From the NCBI RefSeq assembly GCF_003364315.1, contig NZ_NXLS01000008.1, forward strand, positions 23,673 through 87,672: DNA of 64,000 nt, written 5' to 3'. Both the position numbers and the translations under genes were made by a program. Every line of letters starts with the position of its first letter. Within the stretch, counting starts at the first letter, position 1. Source of the stretch: Helicobacter ganmani (GTDB lineage Bacteria > Campylobacterota > Campylobacteria > Campylobacterales > Helicobacteraceae). The notes under the pieces are model-generated. The model worked only from the letters and a program-made list of their open reading frames with translations. It made no database searches and was not told the DNA's origin. Positions 42,300 through 51,648 of the stretch are shown piece after piece.

Positions 42300-43580
42300 A
42301 TGAAACAATTTGAATTTAAAAGAATTTTTTATGCACTTCTTATGAGCTTATTCCTCGTAATAGGTTTTCAAAATGCAGCATTCGCGGAAGACGAATCACG
42401 ACTAGACGCTTATAATAAATTGCGTAAAGTCATTGGCACAGTAGAAAAATATTATGTAGATGAATTAAGCCTGAACGAAATCGTAGATAAAGCGATTGAT
42501 GGGCTTCTTTCAAACCTTGATGCACATTCTGCCTACTTGGACGAAAAGAAATTTGAAGATTTAAAAATCCAAACAGATGGACAATTTGGCGGAATCGGAA
42601 TCACGATTGGCTTGCGTGATAATGCACTGACAATTATCGCTCCCATTGAAGGCACACCAGGCGACAAAGCGGGCTTAAAAAGCGGAGATATTATCCTAAA
42701 AATCAATGAGGAAAGCACATTAAATATGAGCATTGATGATGCAGTCAATAGAATGCGTGGCAAACCAAACACAAAAGTGCAGCTCACTATTGTGCGCAAA
42801 AATGAGTCAAAACCCTTGATTTTTGACATTGTGCGTGATAATATCAAAGTGGAATCCGTTTATGCAAAAGGAATTGAGGAAAGCAATTATGTTTATTTGC
42901 GCGTAACTTCCTTTGACAAAAATGTTAGCAAACGCGTAGAAGAAGAATTAAAAAAATTCAAGACGATTGATGGAATCGTGCTAGATTTGCGCAACAATCC
43001 GGGCGGATTACTCAATCAAGCCGTAGAATTAAGTGATTTGTTTATCAAAAAAGGCATTATCGTTTCCCAAAAAGGCAGAATCAAAGATGAAAACATTGTC
43101 TATAATGCAAGCAATCGCACGCCTTATGCAACCACTCCCCTTGTGGTATTAGTCAATAATGGAAGTGCGAGTGCAAGCGAGATTGTCGCGGGAGCGATTC
43201 AAGACAATAAACGCGGCGTATTAGTGGGAGAGGGAACATTTGGCAAGGGAAGTGTGCAAGTGATTCTCCCCACAGAAAAAAAGGAGGCTTTACGCCTCAC
43301 GATTGCGCGTTATTATTTGCCAAGCGGACGCACAATTCAAGCTGTGGGTGTAACACCCGATATTGAAGTAGCTCCCGGAATCGTACCCGATGAAAATAGT
43401 GGCTTTAGCATTAAAGAAGCAGATTTGCAAAAACACTTAGAGGGAGAATTAGCAAAAGTAGAATCTAGCAAAGATAAAAAAGCAAAAGACGCCAAAAATT
43501 CTATTACACACCAACAAGTATTGCAAGACATTCAACTAAAAAGTGCAATTGATGTGTTGAAAATCTTTAAAGTTCTATAA
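42300..43580 (+). CDS. ctpA: Carboxy-terminal processing protease (S41 family)
   Basis: Periplasmic serine protease that trims or degrades envelope proteins from their C-terminus. The 426-residue product has a signal peptide ([20 protein letters not shown]), an N-terminal helical region, a PDZ domain ([17 protein letters not shown] to [17 protein letters not shown]) and the catalytic domain with [20 protein letters not shown] (Ser) and [11 protein letters not shown] (Lys). The C-terminal 60 residues are Lys-rich. It lies 10 bases before purC, so it may be cotranscribed with purine genes. Confidence 0.94.
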   Translation: MKQFEFKRIFYALLMSLFLVIGFQNAAFAEDESRLDAYNKLRKVIGTVEKYYVDELSLNEIVDKAIDGLLSNLDAHSAYLDEKKFEDLKIQTDGQFGGIGITIGLRDNALTIIAPIEGTPGDKAGLKSGDIILKINEESTLNMSIDDAVNRMRGKPNTKVQLTIVRKNESKPLIFDIVRDNIKVESVYAKGIEESNYVYLRVTSFDKNVSKRVEEELKKFKTIDGIVLDLRNNPGGLLNQAVELSDLFIKKGIIVSQKGRIKDENIVYNASNRTPYATTPLVVLVNNGSASASEIVAGAIQDNKRGVLVGEGTFGKGSVQVILPTEKKEALRLTIARYYLPSGRTIQAVGVTPDIEVAPGIVPDENSGFSIKEADLQKHLEGELAKVESSKDKKAKDAKNSITHQQVLQDIQLKSAIDVLKIFKVL

Positions 43581-43590
43581 AGGAGTCAAA

Positions 43591-44307
43591 ATGCAGGCAA
43601 CACAAAAAGAAATGATGTATGAGGGCAAAGGCAAAAAACTCTACAAAACAGAGGACAATGGATTAATCATCTCACAATTCAAAGACGATTTAACCGCCTT
43701 TAATGCCGAAAAAAAGGGTAGCGAGCAAGGCAAAGGGATTCTAAATTGCAAAATCTCAACTGAAATTTTTAAATTACTAGAAAAAAACGGCGTCAAAACA
43801 CATTATGTAGAAACCATAGGTGAGGATTTAATGCTCTGCAAACTTGTTCAGATTATCCCCATTGAAGTAGTTGTACGCAATGTTGCAACAGGTTCTTTAA
43901 CGAAGAGATTAGGTATCAAAGAGGGAGAATCTCTTCCTTTTACGCTTGTAGAGTTTTATTACAAAGACGATGCACTAGGCGACCCTCTCATCAATGATGA
44001 ACACGCACTAATTTTAAAATGCGTTCAATCCATAGAAGCATTAGATGAATTGCGCAAAATTGGGCGAAAAGTCAATGAAGTGTTAAGAGAATTTTTTGAC
44101 AAAAAGAATCTTATTTTGGTAGATTTTAAACTAGAATTTGGGGTGGATAGCACGGGTGCGATTCTGCTTGCAGATGAAATCACGCCCGATTCTTGCAGAT
44201 TCTGGGATAAAAATACAAAAGAAAAATTAGATAAAGACCGCTTTAGACAAGATTTAGGCAATGTTAAAATGGCGTATGAAGAGATTTTGAAAAGAATTTT
44301 AAGCTAG
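43591..44307 (+). CDS. purC: Phosphoribosylaminoimidazole-succinocarboxamide synthase
   Basis: Joins CAIR and aspartate with ATP to give SAICAR in purine synthesis. The 238-residue product has [44 protein letters not shown] [14 protein letters not shown] and DFKLEFG with [12 protein letters not shown]. Length is typical of the single-domain bacterial enzyme. AAAGGAG precedes the ATG. Confidence 0.97.
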   Translation: MQATQKEMMYEGKGKKLYKTEDNGLIISQFKDDLTAFNAEKKGSEQGKGILNCKISTEIFKLLEKNGVKTHYVETIGEDLMLCKLVQIIPIEVVVRNVATGSLTKRLGIKEGESLPFTLVEFYYKDDALGDPLINDEHALILKCVQSIEALDELRKIGRKVNEVLREFFDKKNLILVDFKLEFGVDSTGAILLADEITPDSCRFWDKNTKEKLDKDRFRQDLGNVKMAYEEILKRILS

Positions 44308-44315
44308 GGAGATTT

Positions 44316-44549
44316 ATGAAAGTAGAAGTCATTGTAGGACTAAAAGAAGGTGTATTAGACCCACAAGGCAAAGCCATACACCACGCATTAGAATCTTTAG
44401 GCTATCAAGGCGTAGAAAATGTCAAAGTTGGCAAAGTGATTACATTAGAAATTGCAGGAGATAAGACAAATATCCAAAAAGAAGTGGAATCTATGTGCGA
44501 AACTTTGCTTGCTAACACGGTGATTGAAAACTACGCAATAAAGATATAG
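44316..44549 (+). CDS. purS: Phosphoribosylformylglycinamidine synthase subunit PurS
   Basis: Small subunit that ties PurL and PurQ together in the FGAM synthase complex. The 77-residue product begins KVEVIVGLKEGVLDPQGKAI and contains LGYQGVENVKVGKV, both standard for PurS. It lies 8 bases after purC and 2 bases before purQ; purL is not in the window. Confidence 0.96.
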   Translation: MKVEVIVGLKEGVLDPQGKAIHHALESLGYQGVENVKVGKVITLEIAGDKTNIQKEVESMCETLLANTVIENYAIKI

Positions 44550-44551
44550 CA

Positions 44552-45208
44552 ATGGTTGCGATTCTACAATTCTTAGGAACAAATTGCGAATATGATATGG
44601 AATACGCTTTTTCGCTTTTAAATGCACCTACACAAATCGTATGGCACAAAGAAACCTCCTTACCACAAGGCACAAAACTCGTCGTGATTCCCGGAGGATT
44701 CAGCTATGGCGACTACTTACGCAGTGGGGCAATTGCGCGTTTTTCTCCTATTATGAAAGCTGTCATAGACTTTGCAAAACAGGGTGGTTATGTACTTGGA
44801 GTCTGTAATGGATTCCAAATTTTACTTGAAAGCGGATTGTTGCCCGGGGCAATGAAGCATAATGAAAATTTACATTTTATCTCAAAAGATTCTGACCTGA
44901 AAATCATTTGCAATGACAATGTTTTTTTGAGCAAATTCCAACCTAATGAGATTATTAAGATTCCAATTGCACACGCAGACGGCAATTATTATATTGATGA
45001 AGCAGAACTAAAAGACCTTAAAGCCAATCATCAAATTTTGTTAGAATATGTCTGTAATCCTAATGGTTCGGTGTGCAACATCGCAGGAATCTGCAACAAA
45101 GAAAAAAATGTTTTTGGGCTTATGCCTCACCCTGAACGCGCAATAGAAAAACTGCTAGGACAAGACATTGGCTTAAAAATGCTAGAAGGATTTTTAGAAG
45201 CTTTATGA
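44552..45208 (+). CDS. purQ: Phosphoribosylformylglycinamidine synthase subunit PurQ
   Basis: Glutaminase subunit of FGAM synthase, supplying ammonia to PurL. The 218-residue class I amidotransferase has IPGGFSYGDYLRSGAIARFS, the nucleophile elbow GVCNGFQILLESGLLPGAM (Cys) and the His-Glu pair in GLMPHPERAIE. Normal length. It overlaps the next gene by 4 bases (ATGA). Confidence 0.96.
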   Translation: MVAILQFLGTNCEYDMEYAFSLLNAPTQIVWHKETSLPQGTKLVVIPGGFSYGDYLRSGAIARFSPIMKAVIDFAKQGGYVLGVCNGFQILLESGLLPGAMKHNENLHFISKDSDLKIICNDNVFLSKFQPNEIIKIPIAHADGNYYIDEAELKDLKANHQILLEYVCNPNGSVCNIAGICNKEKNVFGLMPHPERAIEKLLGQDIGLKMLEGFLEAL

Positions 45209-46614
45209 GAATTTTCGCGCGATTATTAGTATTTGTTTTGGGTTTGTGCGTCTATGGAATTGCACAGAACATGGAGATAGGGGACTTCAATGAAAATGGC
45301 GAAACAAGAATGTTTCCACAAAGCACTCCTGAAACTTCCGCAGAGACTTCTAATCCGCAAACTTCCTCTAACACACCAAAACAAACCTTACCCAACGCAA
45401 TCTTAGAGGAAAACCTACAAGAGCAACCTACTCCGATAGAATCCGAAACTTCCCAAAATAGTCCAAATCTTAATGAACATTCTAGCACCAATCCATTCCT
45501 TGCTCCGCAAGATTCCTTAGAGCCACAAGAAATTTTGAAATCACAAAATGTAGAATCCCCCAATCTACCAGTAACAGAGGATTCTTACCCTACAAGCCTT
45601 GTTGCCAAAAATGTTTATTTAGAAATGCTCAATCCTCCTTTGGATCTTTTATATGTCCATCAAATCATTCCTTTAGAATTAAAACTACTTGTATTATCCG
45701 ATTATTCCACGATTAAAACGGAATTTATGTTTGAAAACAACATTCAAGCAACAAGCGTAGAGATTCTTAACGCCAATGAAAATTGGACTCTTAATGCAGA
45801 GGATTCTAGCTTAAGAAATACCTTTTATCTCAAAATCAAACAGCCAAACTACACAATTCCAGAAATTAGAGTAATCGTCAATACTAGCGAGGGAGAAGCG
45901 AATGAGCGCACACAAAGCCTTAGTGGCAAAGCGATTAAACTAGAACGCAAAGGAAATTTTTCTCAAGTACTTGCACAAGATTTAAAAATTTTAGACACCA
46001 AAATTACAAACTATGACACAAATCACAATCTTGCCGTACTTCAGCTTCAAAGCCTAATGGGGAATTTATTTGACTTCCATTTAGAAGCTTACACGCAACA
46101 AGGCATTGAAAGCAAAAGCGGGGATTATAAGCAGGCAGTTGCATTTTATTATGCAATTGTGCCAAAAGATTTAAATGCGATTCGCTTTGATTATTTCAAT
46201 ACAACAACCTCCAAATACACAGAATTGCACGTAGAAAATATTGCCATTGAAGATAGGGTCAGCACACAAAGTGATATTAGACCCAAGAATAACTATCAAT
46301 TCTTCAAAATCACTGCAATGGTATTCCTCATCATTGTATTTTTTGGTTTGTATCTTTATAAAAGAAAAAAGATTTTCATTTTGCTCGGCGTGGTTGCACT
46401 TGGAATCTTGCTTTATCTCTTGACACTGAAAACCTCCGCTACGCTTAAAGCAAATGTTCCTCTTAGAATCCAGCCAACTTTCAACTCTACAATTATTCTT
46501 ACAACACAAGAGCCTATGGAAGTTGAAATTTTAGGGCAACGAAGTCATTATTACAAAGTCATCTTACAAGACGATAGCATTGGATGGGTAAAACGCAATG
46601 ATATCCAAAATTAG
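45205..46614 (+). CDS. Membrane-anchored protein with periplasmic Pro/Ser-rich region and C-terminal SH3-like domain
   Basis: A 469-residue protein. Signal peptide (LLVFVLGLCVYGIAQ), a disordered stretch rich in Ser, Thr, Pro and Gln (about 35-130), a beta-rich periplasmic region (about 145-370), two adjacent transmembrane helices (about 373-390 and 395-412) and a bacterial SH3 domain (VPLRIQPTFNSTIILTTQEP to DSIGWVKRNDIQ). The SH3 domain suggests cell-wall or envelope binding. I do not recognise the family; homologues probably exist across Helicobacter. It overlaps purQ upstream and plsC downstream (17 bases). Confidence 0.8.
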   Translation: MRIFARLLVFVLGLCVYGIAQNMEIGDFNENGETRMFPQSTPETSAETSNPQTSSNTPKQTLPNAILEENLQEQPTPIESETSQNSPNLNEHSSTNPFLAPQDSLEPQEILKSQNVESPNLPVTEDSYPTSLVAKNVYLEMLNPPLDLLYVHQIIPLELKLLVLSDYSTIKTEFMFENNIQATSVEILNANENWTLNAEDSSLRNTFYLKIKQPNYTIPEIRVIVNTSEGEANERTQSLSGKAIKLERKGNFSQVLAQDLKILDTKITNYDTNHNLAVLQLQSLMGNLFDFHLEAYTQQGIESKSGDYKQAVAFYYAIVPKDLNAIRFDYFNTTTSKYTELHVENIAIEDRVSTQSDIRPKNNYQFFKITAMVFLIIVFFGLYLYKRKKIFILLGVVALGILLYLLTLKTSATLKANVPLRIQPTFNSTIILTTQEPMEVEILGQRSHYYKVILQDDSIGWVKRNDIQN

Positions 46615-47302
46615 AGCTCTTAGCGCAGTCTTTTATACATTGCTTGCAATTCCTTTTGCGATTCTTTTGATGTATCTTTTCAAAAATGTTCAACGCAAAA
46701 TACGACAAATCACTGCCAAAATTTTCATTATCCTTTTTGGAGTGCGTGCAGAGATTAAAGGCGAATTAGACCCAAGCGCACAGATTCTTCTTATCAATCA
46801 TCAAAGTTTTATGGACGTCATTTACCTAGAAGCAATCCACCCCAACAATCTTTGTTGGATTGCAAAAAAAGAGCTCGGTAAGCCCTTTTTATATGGACAC
46901 GCGCTAAAAGCCCCCAAAATGATTCTAATCAATCGCGAAAGCAAAAGGGAAATTGTGTTTTTACTCAAAGAAGCGAAGGATAGATTGGAGCAAGGGCGCA
47001 CTTTGTGTATTTTTCCAGAGGGCACACGAAGCAAGGGCGAGGAGAAACTTCTACCCTTTAAAAATGGAGCAAAACTTTTAGTGGAGCATTTCAATCTCAA
47101 AGTCCAACCCATCGTGATTTGTGGCACACGCAAATGTCTTGATATTGGAGCATTAAAGTTTCCAAACACAACTTTTACCCTCCAATATCTTCCCGCTTTC
47201 ACACCGCAAGATACACAATGGTTTGAAGCACTCAAAACACAAATGCAAGAGACCTATTCTCAAATGTATTTAGAATCTCAAAATACACAATCCAAAGGTT
47301 AG
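46598..47302 (+). CDS. plsC: 1-acyl-sn-glycerol-3-phosphate acyltransferase
   Basis: Second acylation step of phospholipid synthesis, at the inner membrane. The 234-residue product has an N-terminal transmembrane helix (FYTLLAIPFAILLMYLF), the catalytic NHQSFMD (HX4D), the FPEGTRSKGEE glycerophosphate-binding motif and VQPIVICGTRK. Length is normal. It starts within the previous gene and ends 2 bases before the next. Confidence 0.93.
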   Translation: MISKIRALSAVFYTLLAIPFAILLMYLFKNVQRKIRQITAKIFIILFGVRAEIKGELDPSAQILLINHQSFMDVIYLEAIHPNNLCWIAKKELGKPFLYGHALKAPKMILINRESKREIVFLLKEAKDRLEQGRTLCIFPEGTRSKGEEKLLPFKNGAKLLVEHFNLKVQPIVICGTRKCLDIGALKFPNTTFTLQYLPAFTPQDTQWFEALKTQMQETYSQMYLESQNTQSKG

Positions 47303-47304
47303 TA

Positions 47305-48771
47305 ATGCACGGAAAAATCGTTCGTTATTTAAGTAGCAATGGCAAAGGAGCTGTGATTAATCTATCAAGGAAGCTTTTTGAATTTACCAAAGAGACTTGG
47401 CACGATAAAAAGGTAATTCCAGCCGTAGATATGTTTGTAGAATTTCGTTGCAATGAAGCAGGACAAATTACGGATTGTAAAGCCTCCAAATTTCAAGATT
47501 TCAGTGGCAATTCTATGATTTCTGAATCAGAATTTTGGCATCACGAAACAGACGAACAGCTAGAAACCCTCTTAAGCAATAAACGCGATGCAATCGTTCA
47601 AAAGATTTACAAAGAAACAAATTATCAAAAAATCAAAGAAATTACTCTTGACATCAAACCAATGGAATCACTTAAAAGATATTTCTATCAAGAGTTTTCC
47701 GCCATTGCATTTTTAAACGATTTATATTTGCCAAAAAACAAATATTTATACGACTATACACATCTCAAACGTTTTAGCGCCAAAACATTGGATAATTTAC
47801 TTTATAGCGACAAAACTATTCCCAAAGATGATTTTATTGAAGAGATTGGCATTATGACGCGTTTAGAATCCGCCTATTCCGATTTTACGCGTTATCAAAA
47901 AGTCAATGTTGAAAATGTTTTTAAAGACCATTTTTTGTCCCAACAATGCCATTACCAAGCCCTCATAGTCGCAATCAATAATGCAAAAGACACAAGCAAT
48001 CTCTGTCAAAAAAGAATCAATGCTTTTAACAGCGATATTCTTTTGCTGGAGCGCAGAATCCAAGCAAAAGTAGATTTGGAAAAAAATCAGCAAAAATTGC
48101 AAAAAGTGCGACTAGAGCTTAAAAAAATGATAGAAATGGAAAGCTACAATAGCAATCTTTGCAAGTATCTCTTGCAAATAAAAAAACATTTTGAGGAACA
48201 TTATTTCAAAATCTTTACAAGCCTTTATGAAAAAACCTATGAGAGAATTTATAAAAAAATCAAAAGCGGCTTAGATATTTGTATCACGCTTTTAAATGAC
48301 AAAATTTACCACAAAGTTTTGAAATCCGTGGCGTTACAAAAAAACTTTTTTAAAAATGCCAACAATGACCGCGTGCCTACAATGATTTATTTTATTGAAC
48401 AATATTTGGAGCATTTAAACAAAGACCGACTAAACGAGCTTGACACGCTTCTTTATCATTATGTAGATAAAATTAGAAAAAAACACCGAAAGCATTTTCT
48501 CATTGTAACCACTGATGAACAAGAATCCACCAACTTAAAGCTCAAGATTCTACTTCAAAATGAACTATATTCTGTCAAAGTCGCCTATAAACGCACGCTT
48601 TATTTTTCGCTGATTAATGAGATTACTTTTGAAAAAATTTATATTGATAGTGCGCATATTTGGGAAAGTCCCGAAGGGCTTATCCAAGAAGCAAAAGCCT
48701 TTAAAGCCAATGCCAAAACACCTTTTGAAATCTTTTCAAAAAGTGTTTCAACCAATCGTTTTGGCTTTTAG
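47305..48771 (+). CDS. Unknown protein: cold-shock-like N-terminus, coiled coil, receiver-like C-terminus
   Basis: A 488-residue protein that I do not recognise as a named family. Residues 1-65 resemble a cold-shock/OB domain (GKIVRYLSSNGKGAVINLSR, then FVEFRCNEAGQITDCKASKF). Residues about 75-240 are mixed helical. A charged coiled coil covers roughly 240-290 (LLERRIQAKVDLEKNQQKLQ). The C-terminal part after residue 395 (HFLIVTTDEQESTNLKLKIL, then YIDSAHIWESPEGL) looks like a degenerate response-regulator receiver: a beta strand, an acidic turn and a later strand with Asp. Nucleic-acid binding with a signalling input is possible. It is sandwiched between plsC and a DEAD-box helicase on the same strand. 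Confidence 0.7.
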   Translation: MHGKIVRYLSSNGKGAVINLSRKLFEFTKETWHDKKVIPAVDMFVEFRCNEAGQITDCKASKFQDFSGNSMISESEFWHHETDEQLETLLSNKRDAIVQKIYKETNYQKIKEITLDIKPMESLKRYFYQEFSAIAFLNDLYLPKNKYLYDYTHLKRFSAKTLDNLLYSDKTIPKDDFIEEIGIMTRLESAYSDFTRYQKVNVENVFKDHFLSQQCHYQALIVAINNAKDTSNLCQKRINAFNSDILLLERRIQAKVDLEKNQQKLQKVRLELKKMIEMESYNSNLCKYLLQIKKHFEEHYFKIFTSLYEKTYERIYKKIKSGLDICITLLNDKIYHKVLKSVALQKNFFKNANNDRVPTMIYFIEQYLEHLNKDRLNELDTLLYHYVDKIRKKHRKHFLIVTTDEQESTNLKLKILLQNELYSVKVAYKRTLYFSLINEITFEKIYIDSAHIWESPEGLIQEAKAFKANAKTPFEIFSKSVSTNRFGF

Positions 48772-48792
48772 AGTGAAATTGTGAGTTTATGC

Positions 48793-48798
48793 TATAAT
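48793..48798 (+). promoter_or_regulatory. -10 element of the DEAD-box helicase gene
   Basis: TATAAT 28 bases upstream of the ATG at 48827, 19 bases after the previous stop. It may drive the helicase, aminotransferase, murC and mutS2 genes. Confidence 0.6.
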
Positions 48799-48826
48799 CA
48801 CAAATTAATTTAACAAAAGTAATACA

Positions 48827-50503
48827 ATGGACAAAACAACAAAACAACAAAAGTCTCCTGCTAAAAAAGCACCTCTGACACAGAATCTCCGCTCAGAAAA
48901 TAGCTGGGACAACACCTGCGGATTTGAATCCTTTGGATTTAAAAAAAACATTTTAAGGGGCATTCAAGAGGCTGGTTTTAGCGAACCTAGCCCGATTCAA
49001 CAAGAGGCGATTCCAATTATTTTGGACGGCTTAGATGTTATTGCACAAGCACAAACAGGCACAGGCAAAACGGCTGCTTTTGGGCTGCCCCTTATCAACA
49101 ATCTAAAGCACAATGGCGAAATTGAAGTTTTAATCGTTACACCCACACGAGAGCTTGCAATGCAAGTAGGAGATGAAATCTTTAAACTAGGAAAATATGG
49201 CAAAGTTCGCACCGTCTCTCTTTTTGGTGGGCAACCCATTCGCCGACAACTTGAGTTGTTAGAAAAGCGACCTCAAATCATCATCGCAACACCCGGACGA
49301 TTGCTAGACCATTTACGCAATGAACGACTTAAAAACTTTTCCCCTAGTGTTGTTGTGCTAGACGAATCAGATGAAATGTTGGATATGGGATTCTTAGACG
49401 ATATAGAGGAGATTTTCACCTATCTTTCTAATGCGCGTCAAACTCTGCTATTCTCTGCTACTATGCCCACGCCGATTAAGCATTTAGCTCAAAAGATTCT
49501 CAACAATCCAAAACTTATCAAGGTTACTCCAGAAGATGCTACGAATCAGGATATTTCTCAAAGATACTACATCATCAATGAAAGCGAACGCGAAGACGCA
49601 ATCGTGCGCTTAATTGATAGCGAAATACCAAGTAAAGCGATTATTTTTACACGAATGAAAAAAGAAGCGGACATCTTATCTGAACGCTTGCTCTCTCGTG
49701 GTTACAAGGCGGGAGCATTGCACGGAGATATGGAGCAAAGAGAGAGAGTGAAATCAATAAATGCCTTTAAGGATTCTAGCATTAATATCCTTGTAGCAAC
49801 CGACATTGCCGCCCGTGGCTTGGATATTAGCGGAGTAAGCCATGTTTTCAACTTCCATATTCCCTTAAATCCAGAATCCTATGTGCATCGGATTGGACGC
49901 ACAGGCAGAGCAGGCAAAAAGGGTATTGCAATCACGCTTGCCACGCCTTTGGAATTTAAAGAAATCCGAAGAATCAAAGAGAACACCAAAGCAAGCATTG
50001 AACTCTATGAGATTCCAAGCATTCAAGACACAATGGACAAACAAGATTCTAATTTGCTAGACAAAATCTTAAAACACCCCATTAGTGACGACGCTTTGCG
50101 AATTTATGAGCAAATCCGCTCCCACACAGATATTACGCAACTTGTCTGTAAGCTTCTTTCTATGGTTTTGCAAGATTCTAAAGTGCTAGGACCAAACAAA
50201 ATTGGTTTAGATAAAAAAGATTTAAAGAATCTACAAATACAACTTGAAAACGGGGGACGCAAAAAGCCTACAATAAACAATAGAAAGAATGAAAGAAGTG
50301 AGAGAAAGAATAAAAATAAAAACGGCTCTAAAGAAAATAAACATCCAAGATTCCAAAAATCCTCCAAAGAAAACGATTGGAATTTTCAAGAATCCCATAA
50401 AGAAAGCTCAAAAAAATCCCAAAGTAAAAATCAACGCAATACGCGCAAAACTTCAAATCAAAACTTCAAATCAAAAAACACCAAAAATCCAAGCAGGAAA
50501 TGA
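48827..50503 (+). CDS. DEAD-box ATP-dependent RNA helicase
   Basis: RNA helicase for ribosome assembly, mRNA decay or cold adaptation; it resembles the single DEAD-box enzyme (RhpA) of H. pylori. The 558-residue product has the Q motif (GFSEPSPIQQEAIP), motif I AQTGTGKT, Ia PTRELA, Ib TPGRLLDH, motif II DESD (in place of DEAD), motif III SAT, IFTRMKKEAD, motif V ATDIAARGLDISG and motif VI HRIGRTGRAGKKG. The last 100 residues are a very basic, Asn/Lys/Ser-rich tail for RNA binding. Its stop overlaps the first ATG of the next gene. Confidence 0.95.
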   Translation: MDKTTKQQKSPAKKAPLTQNLRSENSWDNTCGFESFGFKKNILRGIQEAGFSEPSPIQQEAIPIILDGLDVIAQAQTGTGKTAAFGLPLINNLKHNGEIEVLIVTPTRELAMQVGDEIFKLGKYGKVRTVSLFGGQPIRRQLELLEKRPQIIIATPGRLLDHLRNERLKNFSPSVVVLDESDEMLDMGFLDDIEEIFTYLSNARQTLLFSATMPTPIKHLAQKILNNPKLIKVTPEDATNQDISQRYYIINESEREDAIVRLIDSEIPSKAIIFTRMKKEADILSERLLSRGYKAGALHGDMEQRERVKSINAFKDSSINILVATDIAARGLDISGVSHVFNFHIPLNPESYVHRIGRTGRAGKKGIAITLATPLEFKEIRRIKENTKASIELYEIPSIQDTMDKQDSNLLDKILKHPISDDALRIYEQIRSHTDITQLVCKLLSMVLQDSKVLGPNKIGLDKKDLKNLQIQLENGGRKKPTINNRKNERSERKNKNKNGSKENKHPRFQKSSKENDWNFQESHKESSKKSQSKNQRNTRKTSNQNFKSKNTKNPSRK

Positions 50504-50505
50504 CA

Positions 50506-51648
50506 ATGGAGTTTCAGCCTTATCCTTTTGAAAAGTTAAACTCGCTCATTTGCGGAATCCAAACAAGTGGCGAACGCATTTCTTTAACGATTGGTGAGCC
50601 ACAATTTAACACACCCAAAAACATTTGTGAAATCCTGCGTCAAAAGGTAGAATTTCTTAACAAATACCCAAAAACTGCGGGCGAGGGATTCCTTAAGGAT
50701 TCTATGCTAAACTTTCTTGCACGTCGCTTCAATGTCGCCTTAAACCCCAATGAACTAATCCCGACTTTTGGCACACGCGAGGTGCTTTTTAACTTCCCGC
50801 AATTTTATCTCTTTGACAAAAAGAATCCTATCCTAGCACACCCCAATCCTTTTTATCAGATTTATGAGGGCGCAGCGATTGCCTCAAGAGCAAAAAGTAT
50901 TTATATGAATCTCACTCCACAAAATGGCTTTAAACCTAGCCTTACAAAAGAACAAATGCAAGATTGCGATTTGGTAATTTTAAATTCTCCCAACAACCCC
51001 ACAGGCGCAACTTTAAGCCTTGAGGAGCTGAAACAATGGGTAGAATATGCTTTGGAATATGATTTTTTGCTTTTAAATGACGAATGTTATAGCGAGATTT
51101 ACAGCATTTCCAAGCCCACTTCCATTTTACAAGCCTGCCTAGAAATTGGCAACGAAAGATTTAAAAATGTCCTTGCGCTCAATTCTATCTCCAAACGCTC
51201 CTCCGCCCCGGGCTTAAGAAGCGGATTTATTGCGGGAGATTCTAATATTTTAAAACCCTATTTACAATACCGCACTTATGTGGGTTGTGCTTCGCCGCTC
51301 CCTTTGCAATATGCTGCCGCATTTGCTTGGAGCGAGGATTCTCACACAGAGTCTTCGCGTGCGCAATATGCCAAAAACCTACAACTAGCCAAAGAAATCT
51401 TAGGGGCTAAAATCCCAAATCTTCGTGTTCCAAACGAGACATTTTATGTATGGCTACCCGTGCAAAATGACTTAGAATGGACAAAAAATCTCCTTATGAA
51501 AGAAAATATCTTGGTTTTACCGGGTAGCTTCCTCTCAAGGAAAAATAACAAAGGAGAGAATCCTGGTGAGAATTTCGTGCGTCTTGCGCTAGTTTATGAA
51601 GAATCTATCCTCAAAGATGCACTTTTAAGGTTGCAAAAGTGGCTCTAA
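50506..51648 (+). CDS. Class I/II PLP aminotransferase, probable succinyldiaminopimelate aminotransferase
   Basis: Fold-type I aminotransferase, 380 residues from ATG at 50506 (AGGA at correct distance; an ATG two codons earlier sits too close to it). Features: SLTIGEPQFNTPKNI, KYPKTAGEGFLKDSMLNFLA, LNSPNNPTGATLS, the PLP pocket NDECYSEIY and the lysine region LNSISKRSSAPGLRSGF. It resembles the H. pylori gene beside murC and the DapC-type enzymes of lysine/peptidoglycan precursor synthesis. Its overlap with murC supports a cell-wall role. The exact amino donor and acceptor remain inferred. Confidence 0.85.
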   Translation: MEFQPYPFEKLNSLICGIQTSGERISLTIGEPQFNTPKNICEILRQKVEFLNKYPKTAGEGFLKDSMLNFLARRFNVALNPNELIPTFGTREVLFNFPQFYLFDKKNPILAHPNPFYQIYEGAAIASRAKSIYMNLTPQNGFKPSLTKEQMQDCDLVILNSPNNPTGATLSLEELKQWVEYALEYDFLLLNDECYSEIYSISKPTSILQACLEIGNERFKNVLALNSISKRSSAPGLRSGFIAGDSNILKPYLQYRTYVGCASPLPLQYAAAFAWSEDSHTESSRAQYAKNLQLAKEILGAKIPNLRVPNETFYVWLPVQNDLEWTKNLLMKENILVLPGSFLSRKNNKGENPGENFVRLALVYEESILKDALLRLQKWL

